Shown: piece by piece, positions 32,225-40,560 of the stretch
How the letters are laid out: each line of letters begins with the position of its first letter
How positions within the stretch are numbered: the first letter of the stretch is position 1
NCBI GenBank assembly: GCA_003151935.1
Contig: PLYZ01000007.1
Coordinates: 50,599-91,391 of the forward strand
DNA from: Candidatus Dormiibacterota bacterium
GTDB lineage: Bacteria > Chloroflexota > Dormibacteria > Dormibacterales > Dormibacteraceae
Direction: 5' to 3'
DNA: 40,793 nucleotides
Program-made: the position numbers and the translations under genes
The notes under the pieces: model-generated
The model's database searches: none
The model's input: only the letters and a program-made list of their open reading frames with translations
Told to the model about the DNA's origin: nothing

Positions 32225-33033
32225 CAGTGCGCTCCAATCAACATGTCGGCGAGCTGCTTGATTCCCCCGTGGCCGGGTCCGGGGATGGTTCGATCGGCCG
32301 CGCCGACCACCTCGGGCGGTGAGCCTTCGACCGCAACACCCAGTCCGGCCCACTCGATCATCGATGCGTCGTTACGCCCGTCTCCCACCGCCACACACTG
32401 ATCTTGCGGGATGTTGAGCCTGTCGCACAGGAAGGCGAGAGCGGATGCCTTGTCGCTCTCGACGCTGGTGAACTCGAGATAGGTCGGCACCGAGGTCGCC
32501 ACATTGAGGCGGCCCTCCCACCGCTTCCGAACCTCGGGGAGGAGCTCCTCCAAGGTCGACGCGGTCGAAACGATGACGAGCTTTGGCGTCGTCGGCCCCA
32601 TCGCCCCATCGAGGTCACCGACTACGTTGATCTCCATGCCGGCGTGGTTCGCATACTCATGGGCCTCCGGCCTGTCCCGCTCGACGATCAGCTTGTCGTC
32701 TCGGTACGCCTGGACATGCAGGTCCCGCTCGCGCGCGAAGCGGATCACCTCCATTGCAAGGTCGTGCTTCACGCCGCGGTCGAGGACCTTCGTGCCGTCC
32801 GGCAGGCGAATCTCAGCGCCCTGGTAGCAGATGATCGGCCCGTCGAGGCCGAGGCGCTCGGCCCACGGCTGGGCGCCCGGAAACGGGCGGCCGGTGCAGG
32901 CGACGACCGTGACGCCGGCGAAGACGATCTGGCCAAGTGCCTCGACGTCGCGCGGGTCCAGGTTCAATTTCAGGTCCAGGATCGTGCCGTCAAGGTCGAG
33001 GGCCACCAGGCGGTAACGCAAGCCTAGAGGCAC
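32224..33033 (-). CDS. Cof-type HAD-superfamily phosphatase
   Basis: 269 residues from the GTG at 33031-33033. Nucleophile and acid D13/D15 in VALDLDGTILD, motif II CTGRP, and motif IV GDGRNDASMIEWAG are present, with a large C2b-type cap domain between. Hydrolyses a small phosphorylated metabolite, often a sugar phosphate. The frame remains open to 33111 through the 49-bp repeat; a TTG at 33019-33021 is another possible start. It lies 175 bp after the hydroxyacid dehydrogenase gene, so it may have its own promoter. Translationally coupled to the LmbE-like gene. Confidence 0.9.
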   Translation of the reverse strand: MPLGLRYRLVALDLDGTILDLKLNLDPRDVEALGQIVFAGVTVVACTGRPFPGAQPWAERLGLDGPIICYQGAEIRLPDGTKVLDRGVKHDLAMEVIRFARERDLHVQAYRDDKLIVERDRPEAHEYANHAGMEINVVGDLDGAMGPTTPKLVIVSTASTLEELLPEVRKRWEGRLNVATSVPTYLEFTSVESDKASALAFLCDRLNIPQDQCVAVGDGRNDASMIEWAGLGVAVEGSPPEVVGAADRTIPGPGHGGIKQLADMLIGAH

Positions 33034-33091
33034 GGCGCGGAGCTTCGGCGAGAGCTGCGGTGCCCAGATGGTCCAGATGCTGGGCGCGGCC

Positions 33092-33140
33092 GAGCATCGG
33101 AGCGAGCGCATCCGTCGATGCGGGAGCGAGGAGCGCAGGC
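33092..33140 (+). repeat. 49-bp dispersed repeat, copy A
   Basis: Matches copy B (40446-40494, other strand) without gaps at 43 of 49 positions by hand count. It contains CGCATC-CGTC-GATGCG, a 6-bp stem with a 4-base loop, flanked on both sides by GAGCGA-like purine blocks. It lies in the 175-bp spacer before the HAD gene. Confidence 0.8.
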
Positions 33141-33208
33141 CGCAACAACGCAGATGGGCCGCATGGGCGCCGCAGATCCGTCGAAGATTCCGTGCCGGGC
33201 CTCTTGGG

Positions 33209-34192
33209 CTATCTCTTGACCTCTGGGTTGAGGAGGTTCGGCGGGCGACCGCCTCGAACCGCCGTCGCCATGTTGCGCGCCGCCATCGCCGACATCTCCG
33301 ATCGGGTACTGACGGTGGCGCTTGCGATGTGCGGGGCCAGCACGACGTTCGGCATCGGTATGAGCCCTGGGTGAACGGCCGGCTCGCGCTCGTACACGTC
33401 GAGCCCCGCTCCGGCGATCTTCTTGGCGTTCAGCGCCTCGACCAGGGCCGCCTCGTCGACCACCGGCCCGCGCGAGGTGTTGATGAGGATCGCGGTTCTC
33501 TTCATCTGCCCGAACTGCGGCGTGCTGAGCAGGTGGTGCGTCTCTTGCGTCAACGGCACGTGCACGGACACGAAGTCGGACTCGGCGAGCAGCCTTCCCA
33601 TGTCGACGCGCGCTGCGCCAAGCTCCTGCTCGGCGTCCGGTGGCAGCGGATGCGGGTCGTAATAAAGGACGCGCATGTTGAACCCCTTGGCTCGATGAGC
33701 GACGCCGCGACCGATCCGGCCGACGCCGATCAGGCCCAGGGTAGCGCCATGCACGTCGGCGCCCAGCATCATGTCGATCGCCCAGCCTCGGAACTTTCCC
33801 TGGCGAGTGAAGCTGTCGGCCTCGACGATTCGCCGCGCGGTCGCCATGATCAGGGTGAAGGCGAAATCGGCAGTCGCGTCGTCGAGCACGCCGGGAGTGT
33901 TGGTCACCATCACCTTGTGCGACGTGGCGGCCGGGACGTCGATGTTGTCGAACCCGACCGCCACGTTGCTGACGATCTTCAGACCGGGCGTGGAGAGGAC
34001 GGTCTCGCGAATCGGGTCCATCAGCTGGCTCACGATGCCGATACACCCTTCGGCGGCGCGCCGGATGCTCGCCTCGTCCAGCGGCTGGTTGACGGGGTAG
34101 GCGACCACCTCGGCGGCCTCGGCCAGGATCGCCGGACCCGGGTCGAGGATCGGGTGCATCAGCAGGATCCGAGGTCGCCCGCCCGTGCTCAT
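33209..34192 (-). CDS. D-isomer 2-hydroxyacid dehydrogenase (glyoxylate reductase-like)
   Basis: 327 residues. NAD(P)H-dependent reduction of a 2-keto acid. The nucleotide loop GVGRIG is at 156-161; the catalytic trio is R241 (NTSRG), E270 (DVYEREP) and H288 (APHIASAT). The length and SNVAVGFDNIDVPAA favour the glyoxylate/hydroxypyruvate reductase branch over PGDH, which would carry a C-terminal ACT domain. ATG at 34190-34192 overlaps the HD gene stop as ATGA. Confidence 0.91.
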   Translation of the reverse strand: MSTGGRPRILLMHPILDPGPAILAEAAEVVAYPVNQPLDEASIRRAAEGCIGIVSQLMDPIRETVLSTPGLKIVSNVAVGFDNIDVPAATSHKVMVTNTPGVLDDATADFAFTLIMATARRIVEADSFTRQGKFRGWAIDMMLGADVHGATLGLIGVGRIGRGVAHRAKGFNMRVLYYDPHPLPPDAEQELGAARVDMGRLLAESDFVSVHVPLTQETHHLLSTPQFGQMKRTAILINTSRGPVVDEAALVEALNAKKIAGAGLDVYEREPAVHPGLIPMPNVVLAPHIASATVSTRSEMSAMAARNMATAVRGGRPPNLLNPEVKR

Positions 34193-34755
34193 GGATTCAG
34201 TCCCAGCTCCTGTGCGATCGGCTTCAGGGCATCGCGGACGAACTCCACGTGCTCGTCGAAGGGTATACCGAGCGCCTCTGCGCCGGCGACGAGCTCCTCA
34301 CGATGCACGCCGCGTGCAAACGCCTTGTCCTTCATCTTCTTACGCACGGTGCTCGGCTCGACCGCGCTCAACGACTTGTCGGGCTTGACCAGGGCGCAGG
34401 CGATGATGAAGCCGCACATCTCGTCCACGGCGTTGAGCGCCTTGCGGATGTTCGAGTTGCGCGGGACGTCCAGGTAATCGGCGTGCGAGGCGATGTCATC
34501 GAGGATGTCCTCAGGCCAGCCTCGCTCGCGCAGCATCTGTATCCCGCGCATTGGATGGAGGTCGAGCGTCGGGCCTGACTCATAGTCCCAATCGTGGATG
34601 AGGCCCAGCACCGCCCAGCGCTCCTCGTCTTCGCCAAAGCGTCGCGCATAAGCGCGCATCGCTGCTTCGACGCTTCGCATGTGACGGCGCAGCTGGTCCG
34701 ATTTCGTCATCGATGCAACGAGCTCCCAGGCTTCGTCTCGGGTCGGCGTGGTCAA
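34189..34755 (-). CDS. HD-domain hydrolase
   Basis: 188 residues. HD signature: H25 (RRHMRSVE), H54-D55 (LIHDWDYE) and a later Asp near the KALNAVDEMCG segment, giving a metal-dependent phosphohydrolase fold of the HDIG kind. Substrate unknown. The start is a TTG at 34753-34755 overlapping the hisC stop (TTGA), and its stop overlaps the next ATG (ATGA), so it is coupled on both sides. Confidence 0.86.
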   Translation of the reverse strand: MTTPTRDEAWELVASMTKSDQLRRHMRSVEAAMRAYARRFGEDEERWAVLGLIHDWDYESGPTLDLHPMRGIQMLRERGWPEDILDDIASHADYLDVPRNSNIRKALNAVDEMCGFIIACALVKPDKSLSAVEPSTVRKKMKDKAFARGVHREELVAGAEALGIPFDEHVEFVRDALKPIAQELGLNP

Positions 34756-35807
34756 ATCAGGATCTCCTTCAGGGCTGACAGGAGGCGCTCGTGCTGGACG
34801 CGTGTGCCGACCGTGATCCGGAACCAGCCGGCGATCGGGTCACGATCGTAATAGCGGACGAGGATCCGCCGCTGGCGCAATGCGTCGACGACGGCGGCCC
34901 CAACATTGCCCATCGTCGGCTTGACGAAGACGAAGTTGGCCTCCGACGGCGAGTGCTCAAAGCCAAGCTCGTGCAACTGGAGCTCCAACCAGCGGCGCTC
35001 CCCGACCACGTGGTCGACGATCTTGCGGTGATGCTCCTCATCCTGGATGGCGGCGGTCGCCGCCACGATGGCGAGCCGGTCCAGGTTGTAGGAATCCTTG
35101 ACCGCATCGAGTGCCGCGATGAGCTCTGGGCTCCCCAGCGCGAAGCCGATCCGCATGCCGGCCAGGGCGTAGGACTTGGACATCGTGCGCAGGATCAAGA
35201 GGTTGTCGTGCTTCGCCAGCAGCGCGACCTGCGACTCGAAAGCGAAATCGACGTATGCCTCGTCCAGCACGACGACGCCCTTCGATCGCTTCACGACACG
35301 CTCGACTGACGGGCCGCCATGCCAGGTTCCGGTCGGCGAGTTGGGGTTCACCAGGAACTTCAGCGGCGCCGGGTCGTCCATGAGCTCGGGGGACCAGGTG
35401 AACAGCTCGCCGCTAGGGTTCGGCGAGGGGACGGCATCGTGAAGGCGGCACAGAGGCTCCAGCAGTGGATAGGTGGGCGTGGGATAGGCGACGCGGTCTC
35501 CGGCGCCGGCGAAAGCGCGCAGGCACATCTCGATCAGCTCGTCCGCGCCGTTTCCAAGCGTGACCTGCATTGGAGCGAGGCCGAAGTGCTTTGCGATGGC
35601 CTGCCTCGCCGGAGCAGCGGTCGGACTGGGATACAGGCGTAGTGACTCGTCGGTCGCGGCCTTGATGGCTTCGATCACCCTTGGGGAGGGCGGAAGCGGC
35701 GACTCGTTCGTGTTGAGCTTGATCCAGTCCTCGCCATCCGCCGGCTGCTCGCCGGGGACATAAGGCTCGACGCCCTGGAGGCTCTTTCTCAGGAAGCTTT
35801 TCGACAT
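34752..35807 (-). CDS. hisC: Histidinol-phosphate aminotransferase
   Basis: 351 residues. PLP enzyme of histidine synthesis; some also act on aromatic amino acids. The PLP lysine is K211 in RTMSKSYALAGMRIG; further family marks are KLNTNESPLPPSP, LGNGADELI, NPNSPTG and LDEAYVDFA. ATG at 35805-35807 lies 19 nt inside holB. No other his genes are near, so it sits in a mixed run rather than a his operon. Confidence 0.93.
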   Translation of the reverse strand: MSKSFLRKSLQGVEPYVPGEQPADGEDWIKLNTNESPLPPSPRVIEAIKAATDESLRLYPSPTAAPARQAIAKHFGLAPMQVTLGNGADELIEMCLRAFAGAGDRVAYPTPTYPLLEPLCRLHDAVPSPNPSGELFTWSPELMDDPAPLKFLVNPNSPTGTWHGGPSVERVVKRSKGVVVLDEAYVDFAFESQVALLAKHDNLLILRTMSKSYALAGMRIGFALGSPELIAALDAVKDSYNLDRLAIVAATAAIQDEEHHRKIVDHVVGERRWLELQLHELGFEHSPSEANFVFVKPTMGNVGAAVVDALRQRRILVRYYDRDPIAGWFRITVGTRVQHERLLSALKEILI

Positions 35808-36739
35808 TCGAGCAAGAAAGTCTCGAGCGCGAGGCGTGGGCTGACGTTCTGCTCGAGGTAGCCAAGCGTGTCGTAGGAGAGCTCGATCAGCCGGGCCCAG
35901 CGTCCCTGCTCGCGGCCCCGGCTCGCCAGCATCCTCTTGCGCAGCTCGATCTGCCAGGTGGCGATCGCGAAAAGGGCCGGATCCTCCGCCTCACCCTCGG
36001 TCCGCCGCCACGCCATCTGCCCGGCGTCCAGCTCGGCCGCAACCCGCAGCGGCACGTCCGCGTGGGCGCCGAACACCTCGTCAAGGCGGCGAGTCCACTC
36101 GTGGTGGAGCTCGATCACTCCCTGGTCGCCCGCCACCCGCGCCGCCCAACCGGGACGGCCGCGCGCGAGCTCGGCGATGAGGCGCGCCCGGCCGGACTCG
36201 ACCCCTTGCCCGGCCAGTAGCTTCTCGATCTCGGGCGACGGCACAGGATGAAAGAAGACTCGCTGACAGCGCGACACGACCGTGGGCAGCACCACGAATG
36301 GGTTGAGGCTGGGAGTCGTAAGGACGATGACCCGACGCGGATGGGGTTCTTCGAGTGTCTTGAGCAGCACGCTCTGGTCCTGGTCGCGCAGGCGGCCGAC
36401 GTTGGCGAGCAGCGCCACACGCCGGGTACCCACGGCGGGCTTGAGATTCAAGAATGCCTGCAGCGACAGCTCGTGAAACTCGGGCGGCTTCTCGGGCAGC
36501 AGACGGATCTCGTTGATCGAGAGCGGCTTGATCCGGTCGTCCTCCCAGTAGTCGGGATGACGGGCAAGCGGCGCTTCCGGAAGCAGGGCCGCCGCGAGGA
36601 GTCGCGCGACGGTGGCCTTGCCGAGGCCGGCCTCACCGACGAACAGGTAGGCGTGGGCGAGGCGGCCGCTCTCGACCTGCGACCGCAGCTGTTCCAATGC
36701 CTGAGGCTGCCCCGCGACGATCGAGAATGGATCGGTCAC
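35789..36739 (-). CDS. holB: DNA polymerase III delta-prime subunit
   Basis: 316 residues. Clamp-loader AAA+ subunit. The P-loop-like GEAGLGKAT (35-43), the LLKTLEEP segment and the SRC motif (156-158) with its arginine finger are present. The zinc-binding cysteines usually found after the P-loop are absent: that stretch is cut short to PEAPLARHPDYWEDD. GTG at 36737-36739 overlaps the stop of the PIP synthase gene (GTGA); the open frame upstream of that is antisense-like readthrough and was not used. Confidence 0.91.
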   Translation of the reverse strand: MTDPFSIVAGQPQALEQLRSQVESGRLAHAYLFVGEAGLGKATVARLLAAALLPEAPLARHPDYWEDDRIKPLSINEIRLLPEKPPEFHELSLQAFLNLKPAVGTRRVALLANVGRLRDQDQSVLLKTLEEPHPRRVIVLTTPSLNPFVVLPTVVSRCQRVFFHPVPSPEIEKLLAGQGVESGRARLIAELARGRPGWAARVAGDQGVIELHHEWTRRLDEVFGAHADVPLRVAAELDAGQMAWRRTEGEAEDPALFAIATWQIELRKRMLASRGREQGRWARLIELSYDTLGYLEQNVSPRLALETFLLECRKAS

Positions 36740-37401
36740 GGCGTCTGAGGAGGCGCTGCCCGGCGGGCCTTGGTCTCGCGCTCGATGGCCAGGCGCTGCG
36801 CGCGCCCCTGCAGCCACACCTCGCGGATTCGCTGCAGCGCGGTCAGGTTGGTGAGCACTGCCAGCAGGAAGACGACCGCGTAGAGCACGACTCCGCCCAA
36901 AAATCCAGAAAAGACGAGCCCGATCACCGTCACGACCACGCGCTCTGGCCGTGCGAAAAGCCCCGAGTCGCAGGTAAAACCGAGGCTCTGCGCGCGCGCC
37001 CGCACGTAGCTCACCAAAAACGAGCCGGCAAGCGCGGCAAGCGTCGCCAGTACAAGCCATCGCTCGAGCGGGCCGCCCACGCTGATGAAGTACGCCGTGA
37101 GGCCGGCATAGATCGCGCCTTCCGAGTAGCGGTCGAGGGTCGAGTCGAGAAACGCGCCGTACGGGTAGCTCGCATGGGTCGACCGCGCCAGGGCTCCGTC
37201 GAGGATGTCGCAGGTGCCCGCGAAGATCAGCACGACGCCGGCCCACTGCAGGTGGCCAAAGGCGATCAGCACCGCGGCGACGAACGTAAGCATCAATCCC
37301 ACGATCGTGACCTGGTTCGGCGTCAAGGGCACGCGCCCGACGGCCGACATCAACGCTTCGGCTCTGCGGCGGACCCAGGCTTCAAACCGCGTTGTGAACA
37401 C
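36736..37401 (-). CDS. Phosphatidylinositol phosphate synthase-like CDP-alcohol phosphatidyltransferase
   Basis: 221 residues with about six hydrophobic segments. Joins CDP-diacylglycerol to an alcohol phosphate, here most likely inositol 1-phosphate. The CDP-alcohol motif is complete: D65-I-L-D68-G-A-L-A-R, then G82 and D86, D90. The C-terminal RARAQSLGF and ARPERVVV resemble mycobacterial PIP synthase. An ino1 gene at the right edge and a PimA-like neighbour support the assignment. GTG at 37399-37401, 20 nt inside the glycosyltransferase gene. Confidence 0.92.
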   Translation of the reverse strand: MFTTRFEAWVRRRAEALMSAVGRVPLTPNQVTIVGLMLTFVAAVLIAFGHLQWAGVVLIFAGTCDILDGALARSTHASYPYGAFLDSTLDRYSEGAIYAGLTAYFISVGGPLERWLVLATLAALAGSFLVSYVRARAQSLGFTCDSGLFARPERVVVTVIGLVFSGFLGGVVLYAVVFLLAVLTNLTALQRIREVWLQGRAQRLAIERETKARRAAPPQTP

Positions 37402-38548
37402 GACTCTCCTCAGCACGTCGCGGCGCTTCACGTGCAGCCTCGCGCGCTTCCTCATAGACCTCGATCACCTGAGAGGCGACAGCGTCCCAGTCGTAGCGCC
37501 GGGCCTTCTCGTGCCCATAAGCGCCCATGCGAGCTCTCAGTTCGGCATCCCGGGCCAGGATGATCAAGGCAGCGCCTAGCTCGGCCCATCCCTTGGGTCG
37601 CACGGTAAGGCTGTCACGGCCGGGCTCCAGCACGGACATGTAGCCAGGAACCTCCGTGGCGACCACGGGCAGACCCGAGGCCATCGCCTCCAGGAGCACG
37701 ATGCCGAAGCTCTCCGCGCCGGTGGCCGGAGCGCAGAAGATGTCTGCGCTGTTGTAATAGCGAGGCTTCACCGAGTCGGGGACGTAGCCGGCCAGCACGA
37801 CGTTGGGCAACCGGTGGCGCGAGATGTACGACTCGACCTGGCCTCGAAGCGGTCCGTCGCCGACGATGATCAGGCGGCTGTGCGGAACGCGCTCGCGCAT
37901 GAACTCGTAGCCGCGCAGCAGGTCGCCCAGCCCTTTTCGCTTTTCCAGCCGCCCGACGAAGAGGATGTTGACGTTCTCGTCGCGGAGGTGACGGATGGGT
38001 GAAAGGCCCGGCTTGAACACGTTGAGGTCGATCCCGTTCGGAATGACCCGGAGAGGAAAGTCGGGGAAGTAGCGGTTGAAAAACGTGCGCGCGGGTTCGC
38101 TAACTGCGATGCCGCGATGGATGTGGTCGAGGTATGGATGCAGGATGCCGCGTCCGTAGAAGTACCCGATGTTGGAGTGCGAGAAAGCGTGGAAGGTGCC
38201 TACGTTTGCGGTGGTCGACATCCGCAGCATTGTGAGCGGCAGCGCCGGCATCAGGGGCTCGTGGAAATGCAGGACGTCGAAGTGCTCCTGTTCGATGATC
38301 GCGGCCACTCGGTTGCCAAGGTGGAAGCTGAGCGTGATCCGCGCCACCGAGTCGTTGGCCGGCACTGCGATGGGGCTGCCGATGCGATAGAACTCGCGCG
38401 TGTCGAAGTCGATGTCGGCTCGGCTGGACGGGGCGAAGATGCGCACCTGCTGGCCGTGATTCCGGAGCCGCCCGGCCAGGTACCTGACGTGGTCGGTCAC
38501 CCCGCCCGGCGAAGCGAAGTCGTAGGGGGAGACGAGCCCGACTTTCAT
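37382..38548 (-). CDS. PimA-like GT4 glycosyltransferase
   Basis: 388 residues, GT-B fold. Probably transfers mannose from GDP-mannose to phosphatidylinositol at the inner face of the membrane. GGV at 15-17, H120 (TFHAF, equal to the PimA catalytic His), IPNGID, and the E-x7-E motif E279/E287 in GAESFGIVLLEAM are present. N-terminal VGLVSPYDFASPGGV closely follows PimA. ATG at 38546-38548 with AGGGAG 6 nt upstream. Some actinobacterial-type GT4 enzymes use other lipid acceptors; the neighbours favour PimA. Confidence 0.87.
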   Translation of the reverse strand: MKVGLVSPYDFASPGGVTDHVRYLAGRLRNHGQQVRIFAPSSRADIDFDTREFYRIGSPIAVPANDSVARITLSFHLGNRVAAIIEQEHFDVLHFHEPLMPALPLTMLRMSTTANVGTFHAFSHSNIGYFYGRGILHPYLDHIHRGIAVSEPARTFFNRYFPDFPLRVIPNGIDLNVFKPGLSPIRHLRDENVNILFVGRLEKRKGLGDLLRGYEFMRERVPHSRLIIVGDGPLRGQVESYISRHRLPNVVLAGYVPDSVKPRYYNSADIFCAPATGAESFGIVLLEAMASGLPVVATEVPGYMSVLEPGRDSLTVRPKGWAELGAALIILARDAELRARMGAYGHEKARRYDWDAVASQVIEVYEEAREAAREAPRRAEESRVHNAV

Positions 38549-38554
38549 GAGCTT

Positions 38555-38575
38555 CTCCCTCTCCCCATCGGGGAG
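38555..38575 (-). promoter_or_regulatory. Ribosome site and hairpin before the PimA-like gene
   Basis: Minus strand: hairpin CTCCCC-GAT-GGGGAG (38561-38575), then AGGGAG (38555-38560) 6 nt before the ATG. The string CTCACCCCGGCC further upstream, with CCCCGATGGGG, recalls the REP-like repeats common in many high-GC genomes. Confidence 0.5.
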
Positions 38576-38650
38576 CAATCAGTAAGTCCCATCCTCATCG
38601 CCGCTTTGCGCGTAGGGCCGGGGTGAGAGGCTTAAACAGCAATGAGCGCG

Positions 38651-39523
38651 TCAAGGAGAGTTGGCCCAGATTGCGTGTGGAACATGCCATTGCTCGGGAT
38701 GGCGCCGGATGAAGTTCTCGAGCTGGCGCAGCACCTGCTCGGTGGCCCGGATCTGGTCCCCCCGAGGATCGCCGGTGTCCTTGGCGAAGACCAGCGGCGC
38801 GCCCTCGGCCTGGTAGGTGTCGTCCGGCAGCCGGTAGACGCACACAGGAAAGATCGGAGTCCCTGTACGCAACGCGATGGCGGCCGGCCCAAGCGGAATC
38901 GGCGCGAGCCGGCCGAAGAATGGCATCGGATGACCGGTGCCGACGATGTCGCGGTCGATTGCCGTGACCACCATCTCCTCGTCGCGCAGGGCCTGGAGGA
39001 CCCTGCGAAGACCCCCGGTGTCCAGCGTCAGGACGCTGATCCCGAGCCGGGCCCGGGTGTCGCGGTACCACTCGAACAGGGCTCGGGGTTCCAGCTCCTC
39101 CGCGAAGAGGCTGACCGGCGTGAGAGTCGCCGACCAGATCGCCGATACCACTTCGTACGAACCCATGTGGCATGAGACCACGAGCACTCCTTTGCCGATC
39201 GCGCGGGCCTGCTCGAGATACTCCATGCCCTGCACCTTCAGCCACGGCCGCATCGTCTCGACAGAGGTCCTCGGCAGCATCATCAGGTCGGCGTAAGCCT
39301 TGGCGTGGTTCCGAAAGTTGAGCCACGAGAGACGGCGCAGCTCGCGCGGGTCCGTCTCCAGCTCCGGGCAGGCGATCTTCAAGTTGTACTCCAGCCGCGG
39401 CCGCGCCAGCGGCGAGAACCTCCACGCCAATCTGGCCGCCAGCACCGCGAGTGCGTAAGCAAGCGAACGCGGCAGCCGCTCCACCACCGACTGCACGGAC
39501 TTGAACGCGCGGTAGCGCCACAC
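38651..39523 (-). CDS. LPLAT-type acyltransferase (PatA/HtrB family), first copy
   Basis: 290 residues, membrane-associated. Transfers an acyl chain to a glycolipid such as phosphatidylinositol mannoside. The HX4D/E catalytic motif is H119-MGSY-E124 in VVSCHMGSYE; a later FFGRLAPIPLGPAAIALRTG matches the family acceptor region. GTG at 39521-39523 follows directly on the stop of the other acyltransferase gene (TGAGTG). It differs clearly from its neighbour, so the pair is an old duplication or two separate functions. Confidence 0.88.
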   Translation of the reverse strand: MWRYRAFKSVQSVVERLPRSLAYALAVLAARLAWRFSPLARPRLEYNLKIACPELETDPRELRRLSWLNFRNHAKAYADLMMLPRTSVETMRPWLKVQGMEYLEQARAIGKGVLVVSCHMGSYEVVSAIWSATLTPVSLFAEELEPRALFEWYRDTRARLGISVLTLDTGGLRRVLQALRDEEMVVTAIDRDIVGTGHPMPFFGRLAPIPLGPAAIALRTGTPIFPVCVYRLPDDTYQAEGAPLVFAKDTGDPRGDQIRATEQVLRQLENFIRRHPEQWHVPHAIWANSP

Positions 39524-40468
39524 TCACCGCTCGGCCGGTGTGAACATCGGCCGGAACGCGTACCACTGGTCGGGACGCTCTTTGATGAAATCCTCGAAAC
39601 GGCCGACCACCCGCTGCATCAATCCCTCCTTGGTTTCCCCAGCCTCGACCGTGAGCGAAGGGTCCAGGTGGACGTGATGGTGGCCGGGCGAAGTCACGTA
39701 CTGGCACGCTGGTATCAGCGGCGCGCCGGTCTTGAGCGCGATCGCTGCGGGCCCGCCCGGCACGACCGCATTCCTGCCGAAGAATCGAACCCTCACGCCC
39801 GGGCCCTGCTCGAGATCACACAGCAAAGCGACGACGGAATTGGCCTCGAGCGCTCGGATGATCGCACGGACCGCTGAACGCCCCATCGTGATGACGTCGA
39901 GACCGAACCGCTGCCGCGTACGCACCACCGCGTCATTCAGCGATCCCGGAAAGCGCTCCGTCACGGCGGAGACTCGATAACCCAGAGCGCCGGCACACGC
40001 CCCGGCCATATCCCACGAGCCCATGTGGGGCACGGCCATGATCGCCCCGTGCCCCTTGGCAAGCGCGGCATCCACCTGGTCGAGACCGTCGATGGTCACG
40101 CGCTCGAGGAGCTCTTCACGATTGAGGCTGCCCACAAGCAAGAACTCCGTGAGCATCCGGCCGTAGTTCTGAAAAGCCCGGCGCGCGACGCGCCCAACTT
40201 CAGGGTCAGAGCGCTCCCGACCCAGAGCGGCGGCATAGTTGTCGAGCGCGGCGCGGCGCTGGCCCGCGTTGAGCCAGAACCAGGCCGCCCCACCTGGCGC
40301 CGCAGCCGCGTGGCGAAGTCCCGGCGGAACGGCCCGCAGGACTGTCGCACCAACGTGGTAGGAAGCCCCGAGCAGCGCGAAGTCGCGGCCCTGCGGCGAG
40401 CTAGACGGCCGATCGGCGCCCTTCGGGCGCCTAGCCGGCGTCACCGCCTCCGCTGCTCGCTCACGCAT
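39524..40468 (-). CDS. LPLAT-type acyltransferase (PatA/HtrB family), second copy
   Basis: 314 residues as drawn. Catalytic motif H148-MGSW-D153 in AVPHMGSWD; FFGRNAVVPGGPAAIALKTG is the acceptor-side region. The HX4D form is the classical one, whereas the downstream copy has Glu. The proposed ATG (40466-40468) lies inside repeat copy B, so about the first 28 residues may be repeat-derived; GTG at 40442-40444 or a later start is possible. Upstream is ino1. Confidence 0.85.
   Translation of the reverse strand: MRERAAEAVTPARRPKGADRPSSSPQGRDFALLGASYHVGATVLRAVPPGLRHAAAAPGGAAWFWLNAGQRRAALDNYAAALGRERSDPEVGRVARRAFQNYGRMLTEFLLVGSLNREELLERVTIDGLDQVDAALAKGHGAIMAVPHMGSWDMAGACAGALGYRVSAVTERFPGSLNDAVVRTRQRFGLDVITMGRSAVRAIIRALEANSVVALLCDLEQGPGVRVRFFGRNAVVPGGPAAIALKTGAPLIPACQYVTSPGHHHVHLDPSLTVEAGETKEGLMQRVVGRFEDFIKERPDQWYAFRPMFTPAER
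40384..40437. repeat. Left arm of an imperfect inverted repeat around copy B
   Basis: Read on the minus strand, CGGCCGTC-TAG-CTCGCCGCAGG and about 25 following bases match the plus strand from 40511 with roughly three-quarters identity by eye. This arm is inside the N-terminal coding region of the acyltransferase. Confidence 0.55.
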
Positions 40469-40494
40469 CTACGGATGCGCTCGCTGCGCTGCTC
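40446..40494 (-). repeat. 49-bp dispersed repeat, copy B
   Basis: Inverted copy of 33092-33140, 43 of 49 identical. The hairpin CGCATC-CGTA-GATGCG contains the ATG used as the acyltransferase start. Confidence 0.8.
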
Positions 40495-40510
40495 GGCGCT
40501 TCCTTGGCTT

Positions 40511-40560
40511 CGGCCGTCGATCTCGCCGCAGGTCTCGCGCCTCCACGCTGCGCGGGACTA
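40511..40560. repeat. Right arm of an imperfect inverted repeat around copy B
   Basis: Plus strand CGGCCGTC-GAT-CTCGCCGCAGG and onward to CGGGACT; partner of 40384-40437. It ends at the ino1 stop codon. Confidence 0.55.

Noticed and set aside
33068-34477. 469-codon plus-strand open frame
   Set aside because: Antisense to the hydroxyacid dehydrogenase and HD genes; no recognisable motifs.
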